The position numbers and the translations under genes are program-made. Below, one piece after another: positions 47,067 to 59,606 of a DNA stretch of 64,000 bases; within the stretch, counting starts at the first letter, position 1, and each line of letters starts with the position of its first letter. The stretch spans positions 16,014,509 to 16,078,508 of the forward strand of contig JADWOT020000003.1 in the NCBI GenBank assembly GCA_036345935.2. Reading direction: 5' to 3'. Source of the DNA: Taenia hydatigena (Eukaryota; Platyhelminthes; Cestoda; Cyclophyllidea; Taeniidae). The notes beneath the pieces are model-generated. The model saw only the letters and a list, made by a program, of their open reading frames with translations. It did not search any database and was not told the origin of the DNA.

Positions 47067-48350
47067 CTAGATTTTAGCGTTAGGGCTCTGACATTTGCTA
47101 AAAAATAAGTCACAATGCGTTAGCATAAAGCTCCTGTTTGATCCCTTCAAAAATCATGCCACTTATAAGTCAGGAATTTGTAGAGGGAACTAGCAGATCT
47201 TTTTGTTTGTTGAATTTTATTTCAATTTTTAACATATTCCTTGCATTTCAACTAGCACCAAACCCTTGTACTCTTTTTCTTTTTAGTTTTTTTTGCTTTT
47301 GCTGAGTACTTTGGACTTCGGAATGCTAGATTTGGCGGAAGTTTTTTAGGCGGACACATATGGTCATTAGTGTATGGTGACAAAATGATGGACAGTGTAA
47401 GTATGATTTCTGTATTCATAAATGCATGCCTTGAGATCATTTATTATTTATATGGCACAAAATTTAGTCTTACATTATAGGTAATTACCACCCTTTATCT
47501 CTGCAATAATCAAAAGTTTTGATTTGCTTATTTTGAGCAAAGTATTTACCAGCACCTGAATTATTCGCTAAACACGAATGTTATTGCAACAATTGCTATT
47601 ACCTGCATAAATTTTTAATAGCAAAGACAAAAAACATGAATAACACAATTTAATAGTCAAATTTCCAGTGCAACAAAGTCTTGCAGTACTTTATGCAATC
47701 ATAACTTTATTTTAAAGCAAGAAAATACAGCCTACGGCCTTGCTTTTTAAATTATATCCCCAGTTACAGTTGTTAAGCATACAATGCAATTGCTTGGTGA
47801 CTTTAAAATTGTAAATAACTCTTCGTTTTTTAAAAAAGTTGAATAAAAATATTTTAAAGCATGCGATAAATACTACATTGCTTTACTTCTGAAGACCTTT
47901 TAGTTACAAGGGCTAGAAATGCATACGAATAACCTTACCACTCATCACTTAAAGTTTAAGTGATATTTTGGTTCCCATATCCGTTTGTGCATGCCCTTCT
48001 AAAAATTTCTTAAAAAAAATTTAATTTTAGGGTGTGTGTAGCAATAAAATGAAAAAATAAAACAATGAGCCTGTGATAGTCAAGCAATTTAGCTACCGAT
48101 GCTAAAGAAAAGGCTTTATTGCCCCCCTTTATTAGTTCTTCTGCACTGCAATGTTAAAAGTAACTCGAGGCTACAACATCAAGAATAGCAGTTGCAATGT
48201 TAGGAGTTGTTGCTACTTTCTTCTCTATACGCTGAAAGTAAATCCTCTCAGAATGCATTCGTAATGGTAGCAAAGTGCCCAAGTTTTGAGTTATTTGATC
48301 AATTCAATCTATTAAAAAATAGACAAAAGCCTTTTTTCTTTAAAACTGAT
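47067..48350. other. Intergenic, nothing recognised
   Basis: AT-rich, with many poly-A and poly-T runs. No gene, RNA or repeat family identified. Confidence 0.5.
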
Positions 48351-48540
48351 CTGAGAATCCCAACTACATTTTTACGTGACGGCGCAAGACCTCATCATCT
48401 TAATGCTACAATACAAACGATAAGAATCTTTGCACCATGGAACGGGAAGGGATGTCATTCGAGAGTGCCTCATATCTACCTTTCGTACTGCACCTGACAC
48501 TAGTATGTTAAATCCTCTGGAACTGAAAGCGGAAGTAAAG
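48351..48540 (+). pseudogene. Decayed transposase fragment of Tc1/mariner-like type
   Basis: A + frame reads TTFLRDGARPHHLNATIQ then FAPWNGKG, like the segment around the second catalytic Asp in Tc1/mariner-type transposases (F-Q-Q-D-G-A-x-P-H ... W-I-G-x-G). After a one-base shift another frame reads RTAPDTSMLNPLELKAEVK, similar to the following R-S-P-D-L-x-P-L-D stretch. No terminal inverted repeats were found and only this short piece remains. Confidence 0.4.
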
Positions 48541-50700
48541 TGCAGGTGGCAAGAGCTAAGATGTCTTTAACTATGGGGAATAAATTTTACCTGAAATTGA
48601 AAGTCGTTGCAAGTTTGCACCTTTGTAAAGAAGAACAGGTTGCAACGCCAATTGTCCTATCCAAAAAAAAGGCTTAAAGAACCCTTCTCTAGCCATTTTG
48701 AAGTTTCCAAGTCAAGGTTTATTACGCTACGAAAAGCATTTCAAATTCGCTGAAACTTTGAATATACTAGGAGCTTGCGAAGTATTATTGCCTTCCGTCA
48801 CACTTTTTGAAAAAGAAACAATAGTGGAAACAATAGTATTATTGCAGCAATAAAGATCAGTCGATTGCTCCAATGTAAATACGAGAGTGGTTCGATGACA
48901 TCTGCTTTCGTGCGATTTTGAAATGCTTGCTAAAACGTCAAGGTCACAGGTCGCTTGATTCATTTAAACCATTCATTTTTGCTGTGCAATAAATGAACCC
49001 CAGGAATGACCAAACAAAATGGTATTGCTAACATCATAGGATTCATTCAAACATTCAAAAGGGGCATTCTAGCGCAGGTTTCTTTGCAGTAAATAGTTAA
49101 AATTCTTTGGATTATGTAAATGGGCCGGCGCTGATTAGATAATATAAGCTTTGTTTTGAATAGGAAACCTCCCAAAATACTATGGTAGCATGGGTGATGC
49201 TAAATACTGTAAAGAAATACCTGTCCTTTAACTTGCGCAAGCTGTAATCAGATATTCGGTGTCACGTTGAAAAGTTCTGAGAGGGCATGAACAAACGGAG
49301 CACATATACAAGAATGGAGGCATATTAAAACAAAGGTGTATGTCTGCACAAAGCAGCTAACGGTGTTTCGATGACGTTTACATCCGCCTCATACAAGTAT
49401 TTATCGCTGGATGAATCAATGATACATGATTTGACCCGCTTGTTTAATTTGCTTGTTCTACACAAAATTAGTAACCAATGGTTTGGGTTTTGGTCATTTA
49501 AATTGGCAGCAGATATTTACAGCACCACGATTTTCCTGGGATCTTTGGTGTTTAGTCGTGGAATCTAAATTTTTAGCACTAACACCGGCATGAATAAAGC
49601 ATGAAGTTATTTGTTGGGAAAGATGTGCCCACAATAGGTGAATAATGGTAACTCACATAAATGCTAAGAATGAGCCATCTAAGAGCTCTTACGAGACCAT
49701 TGTTTGTAAGCAGCGGATTACTTTAGGCGTTCCTCAATACACTGACTTCCCATTCCGACTGATTGCATATTATAATGAATTGTATTTAGCCGCAATGATA
49801 GGCCACTTCCTTTATGAAAATGTCATTATAAGTCTGTACTAAAAGAAATTTATTTAAGGAATGAAATCTTTTATCTAAATTTTACCTAATAATCAAAAGA
49901 TAACAATTTGTGGAGACTACGTGTTTAAAAATGACATATCTCATTGTTAGTAGGAGTCCACGGAAATGAGTCACGATACTCTGTTACATTGCATTACCTT
50001 TCTCAACCAACCTTGCTTCATTGCAGTTCGGCACTTCTTGGCGTCACCTTTCTAATAACGAAACACTGTACCAGTCACCAGGTCACCTGTCACCTATATT
50101 TAGATCCGTAATCGTTTCTATAGTCACTTGTCAAAACATTCGCAACACCAGTTCATCGTACATTTCCTTTTATTTCATAGAGGTAACCACAATGAAGAGA
50201 GAGTGCTACAATTACGAATGTTTTGAATAGATTGAAATCCCGACTACTATTAGACCGGTAATTCCTATTCAACAAGATAAATAAATTAATTTTAACAATT
50301 GGTTAAAGAAAATCACTGGACAGATTTTGCCCAAAGTTATTGGAGTTTTTTGTAAATAATCCCTTTATGACATGCACTGCTAAATTATCTGAATCACTAT
50401 TGGGATTTAAAAGAGGACTATCAATGTTTAAGGATTTCTTTCTTTGTCATTTTTAAAAAAATATGGTAAATGAGACGCAACTCTTCCAATGTCCTCTCTT
50501 CCCATAAATTGCATTTAGGAAAATGTCGTGGTCAAAAATGAACCCATTATTTTGAGATACCGAGGAACAATGTGCAACAATTTATACTTTCAAGAGATTC
50601 CAGTTATTTCTTTAATCGACGGCTGCATGATTTGTTCGAGTAGGCAGAGCTGTTCTCTTCATGATCGAGATGCTGATGACCAATGAAATCAAAGGCAAGA
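48541..50700. other. Intergenic, nothing recognised
   Basis: AT-rich upstream region of the thioester-protein gene. No coding pattern supported. Confidence 0.45.
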
Positions 50701-50708
50701 CACAGTAA

Positions 50709-50749
50709 CCAATTAGGAGGCTGCAGTGGGTGGTATCGATGTATATAAA
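50709..50749 (+). promoter_or_regulatory. Possible core promoter of the thioester-protein gene
   Basis: CCAAT at 50709-50713 and TATATAAA at 50742-50749, 36-43 nt before the ATG at 50785. Spacing would place transcription start close to the ATG with a very short leader. In AT-rich DNA such matches occur by chance. Confidence 0.35.
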
Positions 50750-50784
50750 CATGGACATGATATTAGGGCTGCATTCGAGCCAAC

Positions 50785-53700
50785 ATGCGAAGGCGAGAAT
50801 GGCTGCTGCTACTGATGTTGTGGGCAGTAAATACAAGTCTTGCGTTGAGTCCATCAAGGCTAAGAGAGCATGTCGGCGTAAGCGACACTGTCATAATCTC
50901 CCTACCCCACAAATTGTTCATTGATATACCTAACAGAATCATCATTCAATCGGAGAAGCCTATTTGGAAAGTGATCATAAAAATGATTATATACGGTATC
51001 CTGGCGCCAAACGACGGATTGACAACTTTCGACCGACTGGTTGGCAACAAATCAATAATTGAGGACAAATACACATACGATTTGAAGTACTACGTACCAA
51101 TTGAACTCAAACCTGGAAGCCACTTCAATCTTCAAATCACTTACTTCCACTGCTCATCCGAAAGCTGTGAGAATGGAGACGGACTGATGCAAGAAAGCGT
51201 TACTAGAAGTGTTCAACTGGTGCAACGATTCACCGTGATCATGGGTGAGACGGACAAACCAATCTATCGCCCTGGAGAAGAAGTGAGATTCCGCCTTATC
51301 GTGCTCACAAGTCGTCACATTCTACCACACTCTGGACCCTCCACATGGCCCATCTATGAAGCTGTTGGAGAGTTCCCGAAGAGGCGGAGACTAGAGCGCA
51401 TCGAACCAGCTGAACGTGAGAGACGAATGCAGGCACCACACTTCGATTCCATTGAGGTGAGGGATCCACTCAATAACATTGTGCACCATTGGAAGGACGT
51501 GCAACCACCAGACGCTCTGCATCTGGTGTACAAACTCATCAGCGATGCGAAGGAGGGTGAGTGGAGGATAGAAGTTCGTGTAAGGCATCAAAGGGAGGTG
51601 ATACCCTTCAACGTGCGACACTACATCCTGCCACGATTCCGGGCACACGTGGAGCTGCCAAACGCAATTGAACCAACGATGTCAGATGTGAGGTTCGGTG
51701 TCTGTGCTGCCTACACCAACGGTCCAATCATGCGTGGCACATTTGATGCACAAATCTGCATTTGTGATGAGAGAGTTTTGAAGCGTCAGCAGGTGGAAGG
51801 GGAGATGTTTGTGAAGGACAAATGCATTGTCGACTATAATCCAGTGGTGCGCATTTGTATGCGAATCAAAGGCATCTTAAACGGAACCAGCTGTACAAGC
51901 ACTGCAGTGAACATGTTACAATTGGCGAAAAATGAAGCAGTAAGATGGAATGAAAGATTAGGCATATTTGTGAACGTAGTGGAAGAAGGCACGACTTCTT
52001 CAGTTTTTACTTCCAGGATTACCAAATTTCGAAGATGGATGGAACCAGAAATTGATCTGATTCTCCCCAATACTTATAGAAATGGCTTGCCAGTTGTCGG
52101 CCAGGTGGTTTACAAAAATTCGGTGAATACAACAGACGATGTGTTGGAGGTGGTTGTGAGTGAGATTTTCTATTCATGCTATTATGGGTGGGAATCCATA
52201 AACAATAACCAAATCAGTGTGTTTCAATTTCCTGTTAAACCAGGAATAGAAACTTATGACCTCACAATCCTACCTCTGGACCTTGAAAATCCAATTCGTG
52301 TGACAGTTCAGCGAGTAAGCAGAGCCGACTATCCACGTGAGGATTTGCTGCCTCTGAGTGGCGACAGCCGACAACAATTCTGGTGGCTGCCTCGGCCGCT
52401 TCCTTTGATGAATTTAAAGGCATCTAAAAGACTGGACCTATGGGATGATAAAAAAGGGTTCGCGATTCAGGTCATTGTAATGAACAGTAGTGTTGTTACT
52501 TGTCCCGGGAGCGTAAAGTTGCAAGTACGATCAAACAAAGCTCTCCACAACAACACAACTTTAACGTTGCAGTTTCTTTCTCGAGGTCGACTTACGACGC
52601 GAACGCTCAAGCTGGAGGCTGACTATTCATGCATGCCACAGGAATACGGATTTGGACAATACGATTGTAGTGCAGGGAATGAAAAAGATTGTCCTGAAGG
52701 GTGGATTGGAGCCAATTGCCAGACACCTGTTTACGATGGCAATGGATACGAAAGTGGTAGCATGAGCCTGGGATCAGACTGCTGTTTACGCAAGCTAGGT
52801 GGAAAAAGCGCCCCTGTCAAAATTACAATTGGTTCAACAAGGGGAAGAAATACAGACAGTGCTTTACGAAAAACATTCTTTAAACACAAAGCCACTCTGG
52901 AATTGGATGGAGATTTCGGACCTGAATTTCGCGCCGTAGCGTACGTTTTTAGGGATAGCCAAATGGCTTCCGACTACGTTAAAATAGGTGGCCTTCAAGG
53001 TTGTTCTTCACCGGCGATGGCTGAGACTGAGCACGGAGGAAGTTTTCAATTCGATAAGCAAATTGTTGTTCCTGGAGAGAATGTTAATATCTTCTTGAAA
53101 TTAGCACCTGGGAAAGAGGGTAATGAAAATGCTACCAACTTGTGTCTCCTTAGTATGGTAGATGTCTCTTCGAAGCAGTTTGACTCAGCAAACTTTCGCC
53201 GAATTGATTTTGACGCATTTGTTGGTCTGCTGACAAGCAGCCAAATAGAAAAACACGAGGTCGGAGTTCAAGGCACCAGAGACGCCTATCAAGCAGCAGG
53301 GATGGACTTCATTTTAATAGCTCAGAAAAGTAAGATGTATACACCAAGATACTGCCCGTCGATTGTTTACTCCACATACACGCCTCCAGGGATGCCCCTC
53401 ACAGGTCCTATTGGTCCTATGGGTCCCCTCGTTACACGCCGACCGGATCACGTGAAAGGTGGTATCATTCGTCATCGGAAAAAAACTCCAAGCAGAGTTC
53501 CACAAATTCGAGATTTCTTCCCTGAAGTGTGGTTGTTTGAAACAGCAAAATTGACTAATGCAAGTCTCACCAAGTCGCTCACCGTACCTGACACTCTCAC
53601 TACATGGGAAGCCAACGCAGTTTGTTTCACGGCAAAAAGAGGCTTGTGGATGCCTACGAAGAAATCCCAACTGACAGTTCGAATGCCCTTCTTCGTAGAA

Positions 53701-56700
53701 TTTACTCCACCCCTGATGGCACGACGAGAAGAAGTGCTGCACCTACCAATAAGTGTCTTCGTGTATCCCGAGATCGCTACAGACCCCACTACGATTATGA
53801 TGATGACTACGACCAAGGCGGCTAATGATTTGGGGATTGGCGTTGGTGGTGATAATGCCCCTCGGACATGCCATGGGGTAGAGGTGAGTGTGGAGACGGA
53901 TATGCGGGACTGGCGCGCAGTTGGTGCCAACGCCTTCACTACTTGCATCTGCAATGGAGACCTGAAGCAGACATTCTACCTATCCCTCCGTCCACTTCGA
54001 GTTGGGCACCTAAATGTCACTGCCAAGGCTATCGCCCAACGCCACAGCTGGGTATGTGGTGACAACGGTAATGGCTTTGATGGCTGGAGTCGAGGACATG
54101 AGGCTGTTACAGTAACTGACGCGGTCCGACGTTCAGTACGTGTAATTGCCGAGGGTGTTGAGAAATATATCACCCTTGGTGGCGCTTTTTGCACGTCCAA
54201 AGGTAAGTTTTGCCATCTGTCGTCGAGCCCAATAACTTAGGGGTTACATCCCCTCCCATCGTTTAATTCACTATCCTGATGAGCTGCATTTGAAACTGCA
54301 CAGGTCAGAGTGGTTTCTGAGGCATGCCAAATTCACCTTTTGCCTTCTGCCATTGCCATATGCCTAATTCCAACATTAAATGATTTGTCTGCTTGTGTAG
54401 AGGGCCAGGTATGCTAATAAGTCGACACATACATATGTGGGTGTGTGATCAATGGAATTACATCGCCCAAATCTTTCGTAACTGAAAGTAATAAATCATT
54501 AGGCATTACAATCTGATAAAAAAGCTGGGCCTCTGGGCAAGTGCTGTGTTCCCTCTTGTCTGATTATTCCACCTTCCTAAAGATATCCCGTTGGTCATTG
54601 CTTGGTCCAGAGCTATCACTAGCCACAAAGTGCATTAGTAATTCCATCTACGAGAACCGAACTATCTTAGAATCTGTTTCCTGACCTTTTAGCTTGGGCC
54701 CAATTACAGTTTAAAAGCAGTAGTGTGAGTACGATAGTGTTTATTAGTAATCATTTTTCCCAAATAGGAACCAAGTAAATTGATTAAGTCAGGTTCTTTG
54801 AAACATGACGAGTCATACTCTGACGTGACGGCATACAGTGGAACGTGGACAGTAGAATGTGAATATCAGGCATTTCATTCTAAGATGTGCCTAATACAAA
54901 ACTGCCTTTTTGCATGAAAATGTGCGAACCTCTTTAACATCTGACTAAATAGTCGGTCGAATGAATCAAAATAAGACCCGATGATAGCTGCGATCAGCGG
55001 TGGACTACCTCGGTGCAGGAAACGCTGAATGATTTTGCGTAACAGCTGCTTTAAATCCTGGCTTCATGCAGGTCATCGTTCCGTTAAATGTTTATTTGAC
55101 TCCATGCGTAAGTAGGATTCCGATTTTATTATTTCCGACAATCTGAATCGCATTTGCACTTTTCTAGTTTGTTAATCTATTGCTCCATATAAAAGCCAGT
55201 TAGATATTTCTTCTCATAGAGTAATTCGATGGGCTTATCTATGCTACCACTAAGCATCTCCATATACTCCGATGGAAACTCATAAGGCAAGTTGTTAGGT
55301 ACAGACAGCCCGAGGCTGAATCCTCCCCAAACTTTTTAAGGTAAAGTAGTTGATCACATTCCACGATACTGTTAAAAGTGTAAATGTTCCTAAAATGCCT
55401 CTATAATATACAAATTGCTCAATTCTACTGCTCCCTTAAAGACGCAAATTCCATTTTGCAATTACGCACATGCGTAACAGACCTTGAATGAGTATGCTTT
55501 CTCCCTAAACTAATAATATTTTTCTACTCAATGAATAATAAAAATGATTAGAATATTTTAACATTTTGAACGCGTAATTGAAAGCTGATGGAGGAACCAG
55601 GCTAAAATGGTTCGCAAACTACTGATTACGCTATACTTTCCTGTAAAACTGACAAGTGAATAGAAAATTGCGGGTAGTCTCAAAAACTCAGCGCTTTTGT
55701 CCCTACTTCTTCACACATTTTCTGACCACTTTATAACATGAAGAAGTTATTTAAAATCTTTATTGAAAGAACCAATATTCTCCATTTTGAATTTTCTGCT
55801 ACGTGCTAACATCTTGCATTTTTTTTGGTGAAATGAGGGACACGACGTCTCGTGGCAACTGCCACAAGCTAATTTCTTTTTACCTTCATTCAAAATGAGT
55901 TATTCTAGCACATCCAGTACAAGTGGGTCAAATATGTTATGAATGATGAATCCATGTATTAAAGAATACTGCCGTATAAGTTTAGTATTTACGATAACAT
56001 CAGATGTTTTCTAGCGTAAAACCAATTTAGAAACGTGATAGCCAGTATAATTAATCTGCTTGAGCAGATTTTGATGCGAAATCTGTTAAATAGTTTACGA
56101 TGGCTTAATGTGTTAATCATCGCGGTAAAAAGTCCTCGCATTAAATAAAGAAAATCAAAGCTCGTGCGTCCTAACAAAAAATGTAAGCATACAGTAATTT
56201 AGCAAGCTACTACACAATTAGAAAGATGAGAAAATGTTTTGCATTGAAATTTAGGGTTTCAAAACCAAAGGCTGTAGTAGCTGGTAAAAAGAGCCCACCA
56301 AAGTAGAACAAAGAGACAGGCATTGCGCACACAGAAAGTTATGGATATGTGAGGATTCACTTTAAAAGAGGAAAATTAGTAGAAATGATTAAATGATTGA
56401 ATGTTGCGAATAAGCAACGAAGGGCGTAATTCGCTTAGGGCAAAATAGAAGTGATACTTTACTGCTAAAATGGCACCTTTTTTAGGGTTATTAAAGAAGG
56501 AGCAGGAGGTGATGATCTCACTACCAGACAACCAAATCGTTCAAGGTTCGCTTCGCAGCTACGTAACAGTCAGTGGCAACGTAGTTGGCCGAGCGTTGGC
56601 CAATCTTGACAATCTTATTCAAATGCCCACCGGTTGTGGAGAGCAGAATATGGTGAAGGTTGCGCCAAGCGTCTATGCGCTTCGCCATCTCCTCTTTAAT

Positions 56701-58794
56701 CATCAAGACAACAACAGCAGTAAAGCAGAGAATTCTCGTTACGATCGTATAATTAGAAAAGCTGCAGCGTATATTTTGAGTGGCTTTAAAAACCAATTGA
56801 ACTATCGTCATCCCAACAATGGTGCTTTCTCAGTATTCGGCCCGCGCTATAGCACTAATGGAAGCACCTGGCTTACTGCTTTTGTCTTCGAGGTCTTCAG
56901 TGAGGCCGAAAAATTGCCCATTGTCTCCATTGCGGGACAGCCACTAAACGCTTACCCCACCCTTTCTAGCGCTTTCGATTTCCTTCTCAGTCAACAACGG
57001 GCTTCCGGAGATGGATGCTTTAAAGAGGCCAGCACCCGCTTTTTGCCATGGGTGCAGAGCTCCAACAAGGTTGAGAATCGACTTCAACTCACTGCACATG
57101 TTCTTGCAGCACTCGGTTCCGCCAACACTGCACTAAAAGAAGCCAAAGGTGAAGCATTTAGAGACTGTGTGCGTTCCGCTATTAGGTGTATAGAGTCGAC
57201 TGCGCAGCATCAACCCTTCCTTCACTGGCCCACCCTCCTGTTAGCAAAGGTCGTTCGAGCCACTAAAGCATTCCGACGGGAGGCCAACCCAACAATACGC
57301 GAGGCGATGATCACTGAATTGATAAGACGATCAAAGCTAGAATCGACGATTAGTGGGTTTTTGAGATGGTGGCCGGAGTCCGCGTCTACAATGGCCACAG
57401 GAAGTTACTACACCAAGGTGCTTAATCTGGAGACCACCGCATACGCTTTGCTTGCACTCAGTCCCATTGACCTCTCTCAGGAAAACCAACTGGCTACAAT
57501 AAAATGGATTTTACAACAGCAAAATGAGAATGGAGGCTTCTACTCTACAAAGGATACAGTAATTGCACTGCGCGCACTAACACAAAGTGCGGACACCTTC
57601 CCTTCACCCATGCAAACTACATCAGTAGCAATTCAATCCATACCAATACCTTTGGTCAATATTCAAGTAGAGGTTAGTAAGGAGAATCAGTTGGTTGTGC
57701 ACACCTTTGAAATTGGAGCACACAATCAAAGCGACGTCTCTGGTCTTCAAATAAGCATCGAGTCGCCAAACGCAGTCTGCGTTTCTATCTACTTCACTAC
57801 AATTTACAATGTTCCAAAACCACAAAGCCAAAAAGATATATTCAAATTAAAGATCTCTGTTGATCAGGGTGATAGCAATGCCACAGTGGCTTGCACTACA
57901 GCTCTTACTACATTATGTTTGCACTCTGTACGTGCACAATTCACTGGTATGCTTCTCGTGATTCTACATTTGCCTAGTGGCTGGACAGTGGCAATGAGAG
58001 AGTTAGAAAAAGTACCTCTCAATGCAGAGTTGCGGAAGCTTGAGTTTAACGTCGAGAAGCAGGAGCTTAGCGCCTACTTAAATGGATTCTCGTTTGAAGG
58101 TGGTGATGCAGAGAGGTGTTTTACAGTTCCACTGCATCAGCTCATCTTTGTACAGGAGGCGCAGCCTGGTCTGATCACTGCACGCGACTACTACAACCCA
58201 CAGGAGACCGTGGAGTCGCCTCTACATTTAAATTCGTGTCAGCTCTACTGGAAACAGCTGAGTGAATGGTTTGCTACCAGGAGCTCTACGGATTCTGTCA
58301 CCGCTAATACCACCACCACAGTTGCATCTATTACAGGATTGAAGCCAATGTGTCCCAAATGCACGGAGATGAATCCCTTAGAATTAATCGACCGTCTAAA
58401 CAGATCACTTTGCTTTCATGATCGTCTACTTTACATATTTAAGGCCTACAATACGACAAATCGCACTGCGGTGCCAGGGTTGTTGTACTCCTTTGAGTAT
58501 GGCAACCATCTAGCCTCGTGGAATACCACAATGAATATTTTGAAGAGTTGTGAATGTAAGATTGCCTTAAGGAAAGTTTTTGGCCTCTTTAGTAAGCACA
58601 TCCAACCAGGTGCCCTAAAAGTTGATCTTATAGGAAGTGAGTTGGTAAGCTTTGAAGATCTGGTCAAGATAGTCCCAAGATTCAAGGAAATGCTGGAGAT
58701 CAAGATAAAGGGACCAAACAAGAATCAGCAAAAGTTGTGGTGCAATAGCAGAATACCCTTTTTCACTCTCCTCCAGATGCTGACAAATCGATAG
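50785..58794 (+). CDS. Alpha-2-macroglobulin/complement-type thioester protein
   Basis: A secreted protein of about 1908 aa from two exons, 50785-54202 and 56486-58794, joined in phase 1 over a 2.28-kb intron (donor GTAAGT, acceptor TTTTTTAG). Signal peptide MRRREWLLLLMLWAVNTSLA. Macroglobulin domain signature GETDKPIYRPGEEVRF near residue 154. An EGF-like motif CPEGWIGANC near 635 is unusual. A proline- and Arg/Lys-rich segment (about 865-905: TGPIGPMGPL, RHRKK) sits where the bait or processing site is expected, before IRDFFPEVW. The thioester PTGCGEQNM is intact (Cys about 1190, Gln about 1193), followed by the alpha-helical thioester domain with GSTWLTAFVFEVF. The receptor-binding-type domain has ARDYYNPQET. 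A Cys-containing tail from about 1762 (CPKC, SLCFHDRLLYIFKA, SCECK) resembles an NTR/C345C domain as in C3-C5. Family certain; A2M versus complement-like subtype unresolved. Confidence 0.93.
54203..56485 (+). other. Single intron of the thioester-protein gene
   Basis: A 2.28-kb AT-rich intron, beginning GTAAGT and ending TTTTTTAG. No nested gene is supported. It contains one member of a small dispersed repeat at 56201-56256. Confidence 0.85.
56201..56256 (+). repeat. Short dispersed repeat, copy 1
   Basis: AGCAAGCTACTACACAAT followed by TAGAAAGATGAGAAAATG matches 61868-61923 with a few changes and a small indel. Ends are undefined with two copies. Confidence 0.6.
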
Positions 58795-59071
58795 ACAAGG
58801 ACTTATAGTAAAGACGATCAGACATTATGTACCTTCATCAATTTGTCAAAAGCAGCCCTCCCAATTTTAAGCACCCAATTTTAAGTGATTTAAATCTAAT
58901 TATTTGCCTTTACCGTAAACCGCGTAATATTATGATGGCCTATTTAGAAATGTTGATAGACTTTTCTGCAAGTTTTGAGCTAATTGAGAGTAACTAAGTC
59001 TATTTGTAGTCACTATGGTACAGATGAATAGGAATGCAAAGAGAAGACTGTGTAGCCAGGGCTCTTGCATT

Positions 59072-59077
59072 AATAAA
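59072..59077 (+). terminator. Possible polyadenylation signal of the thioester-protein gene
   Basis: AATAAA, 278 bp after the stop codon at 58794; the first clear one downstream in + orientation. Confidence 0.4.
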
Positions 59078-59451
59078 TGCGTACCTTAGCTATGACACCA
59101 TGTAATGCCATATAAGCCACTTAGCTAATTAAGCGAAATGCATTGACTATCCCTTTAAAAGCGATTTAAGATCACAAGTCTAATAATAATTAAGAGTATT
59201 ACAAAGTTTACTTTGTAAAACCTTTGACTTGGTGCTAGATTTTCTTGCTGCACGCATTTGTGCTGTGCAACAAAGCAACAGTCATCTCTAGGTAAATTAT
59301 AAATCCCTGCAATGTCCAATTCTACCATTGCTGGAGTTATAATTACCAATAGAACATGAACGGAAGGTGAAACAATTTTCTCCCCCTTAAACCTTTCATC
59401 GTATAGCGGTTGGACCGGTTTCTGCACTTTTATACAAGAACTTTTTCTTAC

Positions 59452-59541
59452 CACCAGCATCGAGTAAATGGACTGCGTCCACGATCGTTGCTTGACCTTC
59501 AGCAAAGTAACAATCGTAACCGCATCGTAGAACAAGTATGC
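59452..59541 (-). CDS. Candidate orphan exon next to a TRIM
   Basis: Minus-strand segment between an acceptor (CCATTTCAG) and a donor (GTAAG), 90 nt, coding GILVLRCGYDCYFAEGQATI and then VDAVHLLDAG. The peptide looks coding, but no family or partner exon was found. The full-length TRIM at 59607 is inserted 66 bp upstream in its direction. Confidence 0.22.
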
Positions 59542-59606
59542 CTGAAATGGTGTGCGTCTTAGAGGCGTGAGATGGGCGATGCAACGGGTCACTCGTCTAC
59601 AATAAT

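Noticed and set aside
53472..53954. 160-codon minus-strand ORF
   Set aside because: Antisense shadow of the thioester-protein exon, which has signal peptide, family motifs and splice continuity.
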